A DNA stretch of 64,000 nucleotides from Chloroflexota bacterium (GCA_026705605.1 JAPPAK010000007.1:372001-436000); one strand, 5' to 3'. Shown: positions 23,889-32,887, counted from the stretch's first letter. Notes: generated by a model from the sequence alone, not told the origin. Numbers and translations are program-made.

Positions 23889-24781
23889 ATGGCCGAGTAC
23901 GAGATCACGATCGTCGACTCCTTCACCACCGAGCGGTATGCCGGCAACCCCTGCGGCGTCGTCACGCACGCGGATGGGCTCACGCCCGAGCAGATGCAGA
24001 CCATCGCGCGCGAGATGAACCTGAGCGAGACCGCGTTCGCCATGCCCTCGGAGGTGGCGGATTTCCGCGTGCGATTCTTCACGCCACGGAAGGAGATCCC
24101 GCTGGCGGGCCACCCCACGATCGCGACGATGCACGCGCTCGTGGAGGACGGGCTCATCGAGCTCGCCGAGGGATCGCGCCGCGTGACGCAGGAGCTGAAC
24201 GTGGGCGTACTGCCGGTCGACCTGTCGCGGCGCGACGACGGACGGGTGCGGATCGCGATGACGCAGGCGACGCCGGAGTTCCGAGACGAACTCGACCGGG
24301 ACGTGTACGCGCGGGTGCTCGGCATCGGGACCTCGGACCTGCTTGAGGGAGCGCCGCCCCGGGTCGTGAGCACGGGAACGCGCCAGGCGATGATCCCGGT
24401 GGCCTCCCTGGCCGTGCTGGAACGCGTCCGTCCCGACCTCGAGCAGCTGGCCGAGCTGGAGACGGCGGAGGGCTACTTTTCAGCACCCACGTGTTCGCGC
24501 TGGAGACCTACGACCCGGCGAACCGGGTGCATGCGCGCCACTTCGGGCCGTCGTCGGGTGTCTGGGAGGATCCGGTGACGGGCAGCGCGACGGGCGGGAT
24601 GGCGGCCTACCTGTGGCGGCAGGGCCTCGTGCGCGAGGCGGCGTACACCGTCGAGCAGGGCCACATCATGGGGCGGCCGGGGCTGGTCGAGGTGGAGGTG
24701 GAGGGTGAGGGGGACACGCCCACGACGGTGCGTATCGCGGGGACGGCGGTCACGGTTCTGCGGGGGACCATCACGGTCTGA
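23889..24781 (+). pseudogene. PhzF-family isomerase gene with a -1 frameshift
   Basis: PhzF proteins isomerise small substrates through an N-terminal Glu. The first frame (23889 to about 24480) has VDSFTTERYAGNPCGVV, MNLSETAFAMP with the catalytic Glu, and FFTPRKEIPLAGHPTIA. The rest, [40 protein letters not shown], continues in another frame to 24781. The break is at TACTTTTCAGC: one more T would give YFFSTHVF without interruption, and the summed length of about 297 residues is normal for the family. This is a homopolymer deletion in the sequence or genome, or less likely ribosomal slippage. Residues after YFS in the track ORF are out of frame. Confidence 0.88.
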
Positions 24782-24807
24782 CTCGCCGCCGCCCTCAGTC
24801 GCTCTGC

Positions 24808-24813
24808 TACGCT
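24808..24813 (+). promoter_or_regulatory. -10 element, leaderless start of the SCO1664-type gene
   Basis: TACGCT in the extended form TGC-TACGCT with a 7-nt gap to ATG 24821. Confidence 0.55.
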
Positions 24814-24820
24814 GCCCGCC

Positions 24821-25555
24821 ATGACCCGCAGCATCGACATGGCCGGGGCCGAGGCACTGCTGCTGGAGGCGGAGTTCGAGGATCTGAAGCTGCTCTGGTC
24901 CTCCAGCAACTACGTCTACCTGGCGCGGCTCTGTGCGGGCGACGGACAGGAGATCGCGGCGGTCTACAAGCCGGAGTCGGGCGAGACGCCGCTGTGGGAC
25001 TTCCCCACCGGAACGCTGTACGCGCGCGAGGTGGCGGCCTACCAGCTCGCGCAGCTGCTGGGGTGGTCGTTCGTCCCGCCGACGGTCGTGCGGGACGGGC
25101 CGCAGGGGATCGGGTCGCTGCAGCTGTATGTGCCGCACGACCAGTCGTCACACTTCTTCGAGCAGCGAGACGACCCGGAGCTTGTGCCGCAGCTGCAGCG
25201 GATGGCGGTGTTCGACTTCGTGGCCAACAACGCCGACCGCAAGGGCGGCCACTGCCTGCTGGACGAGCAGGGCCGCGTCTGGGGCATCGACCACGGGCTC
25301 TGCTTCCACCGCGAGTACAAGCTCCGCACGGTGATCTGGGACTGGGCGGAACAGCCCATCTCGGATGAGTGGCTGGGGGACGTGGAGCGGGCGGCGACGG
25401 CGGTGGCGGGGGACGATGAGGAAGCCGAAGCGTTTAACACGCTCCTCTCACCGGACGAGGTCGGGGCGTTCCTGGGCCGAGCCGACCGGCTCCTGCGGAC
25501 GCGAGCGATGCCCACTCCGGGTCCGCACCGGAGCTACCCCTGGCCCCTGGTCTAG
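24821..25555 (+). CDS. SCO1664 family protein (PI3/4-kinase-like fold)
   Basis: A 244-residue protein of the group annotated as SCO1664 family, with distant similarity to PI3/4 and HipA-like kinases. Conserved phrases are VYKPESGETPLWDFPTGTLY (nucleotide-binding Lys, about 50-70), MAVFDFVANNADRKGGHCLL (catalytic Asn/Asp region, about 125-145) and WGIDHGLCFH (metal-binding DHG/DFG-like, about 150). Substrate unknown. In actinobacteria it often neighbours cysteine-pathway or histidine-phosphatase genes; that context is absent here. Stops are shared with the convergent VOC gene through CTAG. Confidence 0.85.
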   Translation: MTRSIDMAGAEALLLEAEFEDLKLLWSSSNYVYLARLCAGDGQEIAAVYKPESGETPLWDFPTGTLYAREVAAYQLAQLLGWSFVPPTVVRDGPQGIGSLQLYVPHDQSSHFFEQRDDPELVPQLQRMAVFDFVANNADRKGGHCLLDEQGRVWGIDHGLCFHREYKLRTVIWDWAEQPISDEWLGDVERAATAVAGDDEEAEAFNTLLSPDEVGAFLGRADRLLRTRAMPTPGPHRSYPWPLV

Positions 25556-25944
25556 GAAGCGTCGTCCGGGAGCTGCAGCAGCTGGAGGGTGTTGCCATCG
25601 GGATCGGCAAAGGTCGCGACCCAGCCGCCCCAGCGCTCCTGCTCGGGCGGACGCGAGAATTCGACGCCCTGCTCCACCAGCCGCTCGTGCGTCGCGGCGA
25701 TATCAGGGACGGCGAAGTGGACCATGATACGCAGGGGGTCGCGGGCGGGGCCGTGGACCTCGTCGTGGGCGGCGACGCTAAGGCGGAAGCCGTCCCACTC
25801 GAAGTTCGCGAAGGTCGGGCGCTCGCTCCGGGGGGTCAGGCCAAGCACGTCGCGGTAGAAGGCGAGCATCTCGGGGTACCGGTCGGTCCAGATGATGACC
25901 CCGGCGACGCCCTCGATGTCCATGTCCGCACTAGTCATCGGCAT
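25552..25944 (-). CDS. VOC (glyoxalase/bleomycin-resistance) superfamily protein
   Basis: A 130-residue single VOC protein with two beta-alpha-beta-beta-beta modules: VAGVIIWTDRYPEMLAFYRDVLGLTP and the second ending ATFADPDGNTLQLLQLP. Metal-dependent lyase, isomerase or dioxygenase chemistry is typical, but the substrate is unknown. ATG 25944 overlaps the stop of the upstream lactamase-fold gene as TGATG, indicating translational coupling. The track ORF to 26370 is antisense overextension. Confidence 0.88.
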   Translation of the reverse strand: MPMTSADMDIEGVAGVIIWTDRYPEMLAFYRDVLGLTPRSERPTFANFEWDGFRLSVAAHDEVHGPARDPLRIMVHFAVPDIAATHERLVEQGVEFSRPPEQERWGGWVATFADPDGNTLQLLQLPDDAS

Positions 25945-26792
25945 CAGTCGAGGGGGCGGTAGGCGCGAACGCCGTCGCCGTCGCCGGCGACCGCGTGACC
26001 AAGACCGGGGAAGGGGAAGTGGCCGCTCGCGATGAGCGCGCCCTCCTCCTCGATGCGCTCCATGAGCGCCTTGCGGCTGGCCGCCGAGGCGACCTTGTCG
26101 ACATCGGCGCCGGCGCACCAGCCGTCCTCGCACACCTGCACGGGCTGGTGGGCGGCGTCGCCGATGAGGTAGGCGCGTTCGCCCGCGCTCGCCAGCACGA
26201 AGGAGACGTGCCCGCGGGTGTGGCCGGGCGTGGGGACGGTCACGAGCTCGCTGGTGACGGCGTGCTCGCCCTCGACCAGGTCGAGCAGCCCCGCAGATTC
26301 GATCGGGTCGAGAACGTTGTCGTACTGGGCGGCGGCGCGAAGCTCGTCGCTGCCGGTCCAGTAGTCCCACTCCGTTTGCTGCACGACGTGGCGGGCGTTA
26401 GGGAAGAGGGGGACGGCAGCGCCGTCGTCGTCGATGGTGGTCCAGCCGGTGTGGTCGAAGTGAAGGTGGGTGTAGACGACCGTGTCGACATCGTCAGGCA
26501 TGACACCGGCCTCCTCCATCACGGAGGGCAGGGCGGTGTCTTCCTTCAGAGGCATGGGCGCGGGGCGCCCGCCGAGGCCCGTATCGACGAGGATCGTGTC
26601 GCCCTCGCTGGCGACGAGCCAGGCGCCGAGATTGAGCGTCAGGTTGCCGTCGCCGTCGAGGAACTCGCCGTAGTCAGACCAGGCGTCGGCGGGGACATCG
26701 GGGTAGAACATGGAGGGAGGCATCGCCGTCCAACTGTCCTGGAGCGCGATGATCTCGGCGTTACCGACCTGCTGGCGGTGAAACCGCCCCAT
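25944..26792 (-). CDS. Metallo-beta-lactamase-fold hydrolase (AHL-lactonase-like)
   Basis: A 282-residue protein with the motif THLHFDHTG (H-x-H-x-D-H) near 110, downstream ligands in TPGHTRGHVSF and the Asp in LIGDAAH. The N-terminus ALQDSWTAM...LNLGAWLVASEGDTILVDTGLG resembles the AHL-lactonase/PqsE-like MBL subgroup. Substrate not predictable. AGGAGG upstream of ATG 26792 is one of the strongest Shine-Dalgarno sites in the window. Forms an operon with the coupled VOC gene. Confidence 0.88.
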   Translation of the reverse strand: MGRFHRQQVGNAEIIALQDSWTAMPPSMFYPDVPADAWSDYGEFLDGDGNLTLNLGAWLVASEGDTILVDTGLGGRPAPMPLKEDTALPSVMEEAGVMPDDVDTVVYTHLHFDHTGWTTIDDDGAAVPLFPNARHVVQQTEWDYWTGSDELRAAAQYDNVLDPIESAGLLDLVEGEHAVTSELVTVPTPGHTRGHVSFVLASAGERAYLIGDAAHQPVQVCEDGWCAGADVDKVASAASRKALMERIEEEGALIASGHFPFPGLGHAVAGDGDGVRAYRPLD

Positions 26793-26876
26793 CTCGAACC
26801 TCCTGCGATGTTGTGGTGGGTGCGGGCAGTATGTGACGGACCGGCGGCTCGCGTCTATCTACACCCGCCCGATCGC

Positions 26877-26882
26877 TAGAAT
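26877..26882 (+). promoter_or_regulatory. -10 element, leaderless start of the tetrapyrrole operon
   Basis: TAGAAT with a 6-nt gap to GTG 26889. It would drive the Fe-S protein, hemL and hemC, which overlap each other. Confidence 0.6.
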
Positions 26883-26888
26883 GACCTC

Positions 26889-27554
26889 GTGCACGACTTG
26901 GCGATAGAGGCCATCGCAGCCCGGCGGGACTTCACGTTGGGCGAGGTGGCGGTGGCGTTTCGGGATGGGCAGGTCGAGTTCTCCGGCCCGCGTTCGGGGC
27001 CGGACGCGGGCGAGCTCACGGGTACGGTCGAGGCGCTGCGGGAACATGTGCGCTTCGACGACCAAGGTCGCTACCGGCCGCTCAGTGGCGCACGGACATT
27101 GCCTGGCAACTGGCACGTCTCGCTGCCTGAAACCCTGGCCGAAGCAGCAATCGAAGCAGTCTACCCACAGGCGCTGCTGCACCAGCAACAGGGGGAGGAA
27201 GGAACGCTACGAGTCACGACACTGGACGAGGTGGTGGTGCGGCAGCGGGGGCGCTATCGCATAGCGGCCGAGCTCGATGCAGAGGGGCGGGAGAGGGCGC
27301 GTGACGCGCTCTGCGGTCGGTGCGTGCGGACGCCTGTCTGGGCCGAGCAAGCGGCATCGGATGAGGAGATTCCCTGCCCGGAGCCGTGCAGCGTCATGAT
27401 TGCGCTCTGTCGCGAGGCAGCGCTGTGGCAGCGGGAAACGCCTCAGCCGTCGAGCCCCTACCCCGAGGTCGCGTTCGCCGACTTCCCGACGCCCGGGAAC
27501 GAGGTCCGCGAGGCGTACCTTGCCCGGATGCCCGCCGGGGTCACCCGTGGATAA
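26889..27554 (+). CDS. Probable 4Fe-4S protein resembling the Fe-S part of DR2241/CbiX-type proteins
   Basis: A 221-residue protein. A cysteine cluster near 141-175 (CGRCVRTPVW, then CPEPCSVMIALC) has the spacing C-x2-C, about 20 residues, C-x3-C-x6-C, which suggests an iron-sulfur cluster. It resembles the 4Fe-4S domain of DR2241, where it is joined to a CbiX-like chelatase; here no chelatase domain is present. The N-terminal 130 residues have no recognised motif. It starts the operon with hemL and hemC (8-bp overlap with hemL), so a role in tetrapyrrole synthesis or chelation is likely. The family assignment is from memory of the motif and is tentative. Confidence 0.65.
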   Translation: MHDLAIEAIAARRDFTLGEVAVAFRDGQVEFSGPRSGPDAGELTGTVEALREHVRFDDQGRYRPLSGARTLPGNWHVSLPETLAEAAIEAVYPQALLHQQQGEEGTLRVTTLDEVVVRQRGRYRIAAELDAEGRERARDALCGRCVRTPVWAEQAASDEEIPCPEPCSVMIALCREAALWQRETPQPSSPYPEVAFADFPTPGNEVREAYLARMPAGVTRG

Positions 27555-28845
27555 CGCCGACCTGCGCGAGCAGGCCGCAGCGCTCTTCCCTGGCGGCGTC
27601 TCCAGCCCCGTTCGCTCGTTCCGCTCGATCGGGGGCGAGCCCATCCCGATCGCCCGCGCGTCCGGGGCGCGACTGTTCGACGCCGAGGGCAAAGAGTACA
27701 TCGACTACGTCGCGGCATACGGGCCGCTCATCCTCGGGCACGCGCACCCGGCGGTGGTGGCGGCGCTGGGGGAGGCGGCAGCCGGGGGGACCGCCTTAGG
27801 GGCGCTCTCACCGGGGGAGGTGGAGTTGGGGAGGCGCATCAGCAATGCCACGGGGCTTGAGCGGCTCCGCTTCGTGAACTCGGGGACGGAAGCAACGATG
27901 ACGGCCATCCGGCTGGCGCGGGCGGCAACCGGACGCGACCTCGTCGTGAAGTTTGAGGGGTGCTACCACGGCCACAGCGACGGGCTGCTGGTGAAGGCGG
28001 GGAGCGGGGTCGCGACGCTCGGGCTGAGCGACTCGGCGGGCGTTCCGGAATCCATCGCCGCCGGGACCGCCGTGCTTCCCTACAACGATCCGGACGCGCT
28101 CGCTCAGTGGTTCGAGGCGCACGGCGACGAGACGGCCGCGGTCATCGTCGAGCCGGTCGCCGGGAACATGGGCGTCGTGCCACCCGAAAACGCCTTCCTG
28201 CACGCCCTGCAGACGGTCCCCCGCCAACACGGCGCGCTGCTGATAGACGACGAGATCATCACGGGATTCCGGCTGCGGTACGGCCTCAGCGGCCTCCTGC
28301 CGGAAGCCGACATCGTCTGCCTCGGCAAGGTCGTCGGGGGCGGGCTGCCGGTGGGGGCGCTGGGAGGACGGGCGGAGCTCATGTCGCTGCTGGCGCCAGA
28401 AGGGCCGGTCTACCAGGCGGGCACGCTCAGCGGGAACCCGCTCGTCATGGCGGCGGGTATCGCGACGCTGGACGTGCTCTGCGACGGGCGTCCGTACGCG
28501 CGCACCGAGGAGCTGGCACGGTACCTCGAGAACGGCCTCGCGACGGCGGTGCGCCGTTCCGAGGCCGAGGCCTGCGTCGTGCGGCGGGGCTCGCTGCTGT
28601 CGCTGTTCTTCCGCTCGACGCCGCCGCGCGACTACGCGGAGGCCGCGGAGAGCGACACGGACACGTTCGCCCGGTTCCACAAGGGGATGCTGGCGCGGGG
28701 CGTGATGCTGGCCCCGTCGCAGTTCGAGGCGTGGTTCGTCTCGGCAGCGCACACGGAGGCGGACATCGACCACACGGTGCGTGCCGCCGCGGAGGCGCTG
28801 CGCGAAGCGAGTCCGGGGCCGGTGGCGAGCAGCAGCGGCCCGTGA
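27547..28845 (+). CDS. hemL: Glutamate-1-semialdehyde 2,1-aminomutase
   Basis: PLP enzyme that makes 5-aminolevulinate from glutamate-1-semialdehyde (C5 pathway). The 432-residue protein has FPGGVSSPVRSF, the RFVNSGTEATM segment, GCYHGHSD, DDEIITGFR, and the PLP lysine in CLGKVVGGGLPVGA near 260. GTG 27547 overlaps the upstream stop by 8 bases (GTGGATAA). The track start 49 codons upstream is in another gene's coding region. Followed by hemC with a GTGA overlap. Confidence 0.96.
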   Translation: MDNADLREQAAALFPGGVSSPVRSFRSIGGEPIPIARASGARLFDAEGKEYIDYVAAYGPLILGHAHPAVVAALGEAAAGGTALGALSPGEVELGRRISNATGLERLRFVNSGTEATMTAIRLARAATGRDLVVKFEGCYHGHSDGLLVKAGSGVATLGLSDSAGVPESIAAGTAVLPYNDPDALAQWFEAHGDETAAVIVEPVAGNMGVVPPENAFLHALQTVPRQHGALLIDDEIITGFRLRYGLSGLLPEADIVCLGKVVGGGLPVGALGGRAELMSLLAPEGPVYQAGTLSGNPLVMAAGIATLDVLCDGRPYARTEELARYLENGLATAVRRSEAEACVVRRGSLLSLFFRSTPPRDYAEAAESDTDTFARFHKGMLARGVMLAPSQFEAWFVSAAHTEADIDHTVRAAAEALREASPGPVASSSGP

Positions 28846-29741
28846 CGACGCTCCGGCTCGGGACGCGCGCGAGCCGGCTCGCGCTTCATCAGACCGAACT
28901 CGTGGCCGCCCGCCTGAAAGCCATGTGGCCGGACCTCGCACTGGAGACCGTCGAGATCACCACGGCGGGGGACCGCGACCGCACGAGTCCGCTCACGTCG
29001 GGGGAGGGCGCGGGGTGGTTCACGTCGGCGATTCAGGATGCGTTGCTGGCGGGGGAGGTCGACGTGGCCGTGCACAGCTACAAGGACCTGCCGACGGCTC
29101 GACCCGACGGTCTCGTGATCGCGGCGGTGCCGGAGCGCGCCGACCCGCGCGACGCGCTCGTCTCGCGCGACGGCGCAACACTGGCGGGGCTACCCGCGGG
29201 GGCGGTCGTGGGGACGAGCAGTCCGCGTCGGTCGACGCAGACGCTCGCGGTCCGGCCCGACCTCGAACTGCGACCGATTCGCGGGAACGTGGATACCCGG
29301 ATCGAGAAGGTCGAGGCGGGGGAGTACGACGCGGCGCTCTTCGCGATCGCGGGGCTGGAACGGCTGGGGCTAGGCGAGCGTGCCAGCCAGGTGTTCGGGT
29401 TCGAGGAGATGCTGCCCGCACCGGCCCAGGGGGCGCTCGCGGTCGAGTGCCGGCGGGACGACGCGGAGACGCAGCGCCTGCTCGCGGCCATCGACGACCG
29501 GGAGCTGCGGCAGCTCGTGGCGGCGGAACGATCGTTCCTGGCGGCGCTCGAGGCGGGGTGCAGCTATCCCGCCGCCGCCTACGCGGAGAGCTTCGGCACG
29601 ACCCTGAAGCTGCACGGACTGGTGGCGCCGGAAGGCGTCATCGTGCGGTCGAAGGTGGGCGGGCCGGTCGCGGCGGGGCCGGGGCTGGGGCGGGCGCTCG
29701 CACAGGAGCTCCTGGAGATCGCCGAACAGCGCGGGGCGTGA
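28842..29741 (+). CDS. hemC: Porphobilinogen deaminase (hydroxymethylbilane synthase)
   Basis: Polymerises four porphobilinogens into hydroxymethylbilane. The 299-residue protein starts VTTLRLGTRASRLALHQTELV, has VHSYKDLPT, GTSSPRRSTQ and RGNVDTR, and the dipyrromethane-cofactor cysteine in LEAGCSYP near 240. GTG 28842 overlaps the hemL stop by 4 bases. Last gene of the three-gene tetrapyrrole operon; hemB and hemD are not in the window. Confidence 0.96.
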   Translation: MTTLRLGTRASRLALHQTELVAARLKAMWPDLALETVEITTAGDRDRTSPLTSGEGAGWFTSAIQDALLAGEVDVAVHSYKDLPTARPDGLVIAAVPERADPRDALVSRDGATLAGLPAGAVVGTSSPRRSTQTLAVRPDLELRPIRGNVDTRIEKVEAGEYDAALFAIAGLERLGLGERASQVFGFEEMLPAPAQGALAVECRRDDAETQRLLAAIDDRELRQLVAAERSFLAALEAGCSYPAAAYAESFGTTLKLHGLVAPEGVIVRSKVGGPVAAGPGLGRALAQELLEIAEQRGA

Positions 29742-29745
29742 GCGT

Positions 29746-30924
29746 CTAGCCGACGCGAACGATGACGGCGTCGCCCTGACCACCGCCGCCACAGAGCGAG
29801 GCCGCCCCGAGCCCGCCGCCGCGGCGGCGTAGCTCGTTCAGGAGCGTCACCATGAGCCGGGCGCCCGTCGCCCCGAGGGGATGGCCGAGGGCGACGGCCC
29901 CGCCGTTCGGGTTCACGCTTGCGGGGTCGAGGTCGAGCATGCGCGCGGACCAGAGGGCAACCGAGGCGAACGCCTCGTTAATCTCGACCACGTCGAGGTC
30001 GGAGGCGGACAGGCCAGCGCGGTTGAGCGCAGCCTGGATGGCTTCGGCGGGGCGCTCGTGCAGGGTGGCGTCGGGGCCGGCGACCTGGCCGTAGGAGACG
30101 ACCTCGGCGATCGGTTCGGCGCCGAGGTCGGCGGCGGCGCGTTCGCTGGTGACGACCACGGCGGCGCCGCCATCGCTGATCTGCGAGGCGTTGCCGACGG
30201 TCGTCGTGCCCTCGGGCGTGAAGACGGGGCGGAGTCCGGCGAGCGACTGCACGGTCGTGTCGTCGCGGATGCCCTCGTCGTGCTCGACCTGCACGGTCTG
30301 GCCGCGGCGGGCGGGCACATCGACCGGCACGATCTCGCGAGCGAAGTGGCCACTGTCGCGGGCGGCAGCGGCGCGCTGGTGGCTGGCGGCCGACCACTCG
30401 TCCTGCTCCTCGCGGAAGATGCCGAGGGCCTCGTTCTTGAGGTCGGCCGACTCACCCATCGAGCACTCGTCGAAGGCGCAGAAGAGGCCGTCGTGCTGCA
30501 TCGCATCGACGAGCGGGCCGTGGCCGAGGCGGCCTCCCCAGCGGGCGTCGGGGAGCAGGTAGGGCGCGTTGCTCATCGACTCCATGCCGCCCGCCACGAT
30601 GACGTCCGACTCGTCGAGGCGGATGGAGCGGTCGGCCATGGCGATGGCCGTGAGGCCGGAGAGGCAGACCTTGTTGATGGTGGTCGCGGGGACGGTCATG
30701 GGGATGCCGGCGCCGCTGGCCGCCTGGCGGGCGGTTATCTGTCCCGCGCCCGCCTGGACGACGTGACCGAAGATCACCTCATCGACGGCATCCGGGGGCA
30801 CGGCGGCGCTCTCGAGGGCGCCGCCGATCGCGGCCGAGCCGAGCCCGGTCGCGGGCAGGGGCTTCAGGCCCCCGCCGAAGCGTCCGATGGGGGTTCGCGC
30901 CAGACCAACGATGACCGACTTCAT
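29746..30924 (-). CDS. Acetyl-CoA acetyltransferase (thiolase)
   Basis: A 392-residue thiolase. The active cysteine lies in NKVCLSGL near 87, followed by [30 protein letters not shown] and the C-terminal second cysteine in [10 protein letters not shown] complete the site. Degradative (fatty acid) and biosynthetic (acetoacetyl-CoA) roles cannot be told apart. I start at ATG 30924 ([18 protein letters not shown]), preceded by GAGGAGA. Its stop is 4 bases from that of hemC, convergent, without a terminator. Confidence 0.95.
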   Translation of the reverse strand: MKSVIVGLARTPIGRFGGGLKPLPATGLGSAAIGGALESAAVPPDAVDEVIFGHVVQAGAGQITARQAASGAGIPMTVPATTINKVCLSGLTAIAMADRSIRLDESDVIVAGGMESMSNAPYLLPDARWGGRLGHGPLVDAMQHDGLFCAFDECSMGESADLKNEALGIFREEQDEWSAASHQRAAAARDSGHFAREIVPVDVPARRGQTVQVEHDEGIRDDTTVQSLAGLRPVFTPEGTTTVGNASQISDGGAAVVVTSERAAADLGAEPIAEVVSYGQVAGPDATLHERPAEAIQAALNRAGLSASDLDVVEINEAFASVALWSARMLDLDPASVNPNGGAVALGHPLGATGARLMVTLLNELRRRGGGLGAASLCGGGGQGDAVIVRVG

Positions 30925-31000
30925 GGCATGTCTCCTCTTCGCTCCCAAGACTGTACGCCAGAGCGGGCTGCGAGCGATGGCGGAGCGGGTGGCCGGGCGG

Positions 31001-31006
31001 TAGGGT
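31001..31006 (+). promoter_or_regulatory. -10 element, leaderless start of the SDR gene
   Basis: TAGGGT with a 7-nt gap to ATG 31014. The hexamer is the weakest of the TAnnnT set. Confidence 0.4.
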
Positions 31007-31013
31007 TCGCGCG

Positions 31014-31763
31014 ATGAGTCCAGTTGCGATCGTGACAGGGGCGGGTTCGGGGATCGGCAGGGCGGTGTCGCTCGCGTTCCTGCGCGAGGGGTACTCGGTT
31101 GCGCTGGCGGGACGCCGCGCGCAGACGCTGCGCGCGACCATCGCCGAGGCGGGCGCCGACGGCGACCGCGCCATCGCCATCACCACCGACGTGCGTGAAC
31201 CCGCTTCGATACGGGAACTGTTCGACTGGACGGTCGAGCGCTTCGGACGGCTTGACGTGCTGTTCAACAACGCCGGCATCGGGGCGCCGCCGCGGCCGCT
31301 GGAGGAGCTGACGTTCGAGCAGTGGCAGGCGGTGGTCGAGACGAACCTGACGGGGACGTTCCTGTGTACGCAGGAGGCGTTCCGCGTGATGAAGGCGCAG
31401 GACCCACAGGGCGGGCGCATCATCAACAACGGCTCCATCTCGGCGACGACGCCACGACCGAACTCGGCGCCGTACACGTCGACGAAGCACGCGATCACGG
31501 GGCTCACGAAGTCGACGGCGCTCGACGGGCGCCAGTACGACATCGCCTGCGGCCAGATCGACATCGGGAACGCGACCTCGCCGATGACGGCGAAGATGGA
31601 GCGGGGCATGCCGCAGGCCAGCGGCGACGTGCGCCCGGAGCCGACGATGGACGTCGAGAACGTGGCCAAGGCGGTGCTCTACATGGCGAGCCTGCCACTC
31701 GACGCCAACGTGCTCACGCTGACGGTGATGGCGACGAAGATGCCGTTCGTGGGACGCGGCTAG
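31014..31763 (+). CDS. Short-chain dehydrogenase/reductase
   Basis: A 249-residue classical [14 protein letters not shown] (cofactor loop), NNAGIG, catalytic Ser in NNGSIS and the YTSTK motif (Tyr and Lys). The AGRR after the second strand suggests NADP(H). Substrate unknown. It is divergent from the thiolase and followed 4 bases later by a lipoprotein gene, so those two may be co-transcribed. Confidence 0.92.
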   Translation: MSPVAIVTGAGSGIGRAVSLAFLREGYSVALAGRRAQTLRATIAEAGADGDRAIAITTDVREPASIRELFDWTVERFGRLDVLFNNAGIGAPPRPLEELTFEQWQAVVETNLTGTFLCTQEAFRVMKAQDPQGGRIINNGSISATTPRPNSAPYTSTKHAITGLTKSTALDGRQYDIACGQIDIGNATSPMTAKMERGMPQASGDVRPEPTMDVENVAKAVLYMASLPLDANVLTLTVMATKMPFVGRG

Positions 31764-31767
31764 GGCC

Positions 31768-32196
31768 GTGACGACCCACATCGTTGCGCTTGCCCTGCTG
31801 GGCATCGCCGTGCTGACCCTTGCCGCCTGCGACGAGTGGGGCGAGGACCGGAAGGCCTGTCCCGAGGACACGGAGCGGTGGACCGAGTACCAGCTCTTCT
31901 TCGGCCTGAGCCAGAGCGACGGGGGAACGATCTCGGAGGAGGAGTGGCGCGAGTTCCTCGCGGATACGGTCACGCCGCGCTTCCCCGATGGGCTGACGGT
32001 CCTCTCGGGGAACGGGCAGTGGCGGGATTCGAGCGGCGAGGTCCTGCGGGAGGGGAGCAAGCTGCTCATCATCTACGCCCCGCCCGGGGAGGGCGGCAGG
32101 CGTGCCATCGACGAGATCTCGGAGGAGTACGAGCGGCGCTTCAACCAGGAGAGCGTGCTGCGCGTGATCGGCAGCGCGTGCGTCTCGTTCTCCTAG
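31768..32196 (+). CDS. DUF3574-type lipoprotein
   Basis: A 142-residue protein with a signal peptide and lipobox LAAC (Cys about 20), so it is probably membrane-anchored on the outer face. The mature part has TEYQLFFGLSQSDGGTISEEEWREFLADTVTPRFPDGLTVL and ESVLRVIGSACVSF, the conserved pattern of DUF3574. No function is known. Start is GTG 31768, 4 bases after the SDR stop. Confidence 0.82.
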   Translation: MTTHIVALALLGIAVLTLAACDEWGEDRKACPEDTERWTEYQLFFGLSQSDGGTISEEEWREFLADTVTPRFPDGLTVLSGNGQWRDSSGEVLREGSKLLIIYAPPGEGGRRAIDEISEEYERRFNQESVLRVIGSACVSFS

Positions 32197-32203
32197 GGCC
32201 TCG

Positions 32204-32659
32204 TTACCTGTTCGAAGGGGTGGCAGTGGGCGTGGGTGTCACGAGCCCCTCCCACTCGTACGAGGCCGCGATAGCTCTGAGCATGCCCCGGCTCCTCTCC
32301 CACTCCCCAACAGCAGCAATCGCTGGTGGCTCCTCACAGGGCCCGCCCCAGGTCGCCAGCGAGCACTTGAGATGACCGACGTACTGTATCTCGTACGGCT
32401 GGGCATCAACGGTCCAGATGCCCTCAAGGCGCTCCCCCCGCTGGTTCACCCCGAACCTCACCTGCACGTTCGCCGGCGCCGTCATGCGAATCACGCCCTG
32501 CTTCCGATGCCACTCCCATACAACGTCCGGGCCATCGCCAGGCTGTTCCTTGTCGTCCAGGCCGCAGTTCAGGGATGACACCACGATGGCGAACACCATT
32601 GCGGCGACGACGAAGAGTAGCGGGCCCCAGAGGGGGATTGTCACATCACCCAGGCGCAT
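32204..32659 (-). CDS. Hypothetical protein with one N-terminal membrane anchor
   Basis: A 151-residue protein with a hydrophobic segment at about 9-29 (WGPLLFVVAAMVFAIVVSSL) directly followed by a Cys. The rest is an extracytoplasmic domain with two further cysteines (HLKC..., GPCEEP) that could form a disulfide. The C-terminus is Thr/Pro-rich (TPTPTATPSNR). No family recognised. It overlaps a small upstream ORF by 19 bases, and converges with the DUF3574 gene. Confidence 0.65.
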   Translation of the reverse strand: MRLGDVTIPLWGPLLFVVAAMVFAIVVSSLNCGLDDKEQPGDGPDVVWEWHRKQGVIRMTAPANVQVRFGVNQRGERLEGIWTVDAQPYEIQYVGHLKCSLATWGGPCEEPPAIAAVGEWERSRGMLRAIAASYEWEGLVTPTPTATPSNR

Positions 32660-32784
32660 CTCAGTAGTCCGAGTCCAGAACTCTCGATAAGCTCGCGATT
32701 GTAGGTGCTGTAGAGGTACTCCTCGACCTGATCGGCGGAGAGGTCACTCCGGTCGAGGATTCTCAGGACGGCAATCTGTTCCAT
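32641..32784 (-). CDS. Small hypothetical ORF, 47 residues
   Basis: Starts MEQIAVLRILDRSDLSADQVEEYLYSTYNRELIES. It is predicted helical and overlaps the start of the next gene by 19 bases, which argues for a coupled pair. The track start 14 codons upstream is also possible. No homologue recognised; it could be non-coding. Confidence 0.35.
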   Translation of the reverse strand: MEQIAVLRILDRSDLSADQVEEYLYSTYNRELIESSGLGLLRCAWVM

Positions 32785-32887
32785 GCACCTGAGCACCGCA
32801 GTGTCGCACAAAACACTACGCCGCATGGGTGTTCCGAATGTGTCAACAGGCCCTAGGAGCGCGCTGAGCCGCTACGCTACCGGGGCC

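Noticed and set aside
21620-24346. 908-residue plus-strand ORF
   Set aside because: It is a shadow of pepN, glyS, cinA and phzF with no family motifs and repetitive Gly/Val/Asp composition.
24491-24781. Separate 96-residue ORF after the phzF break
   Set aside because: It is the C-terminal third of PhzF in a shifted frame and has no start signals of its own.
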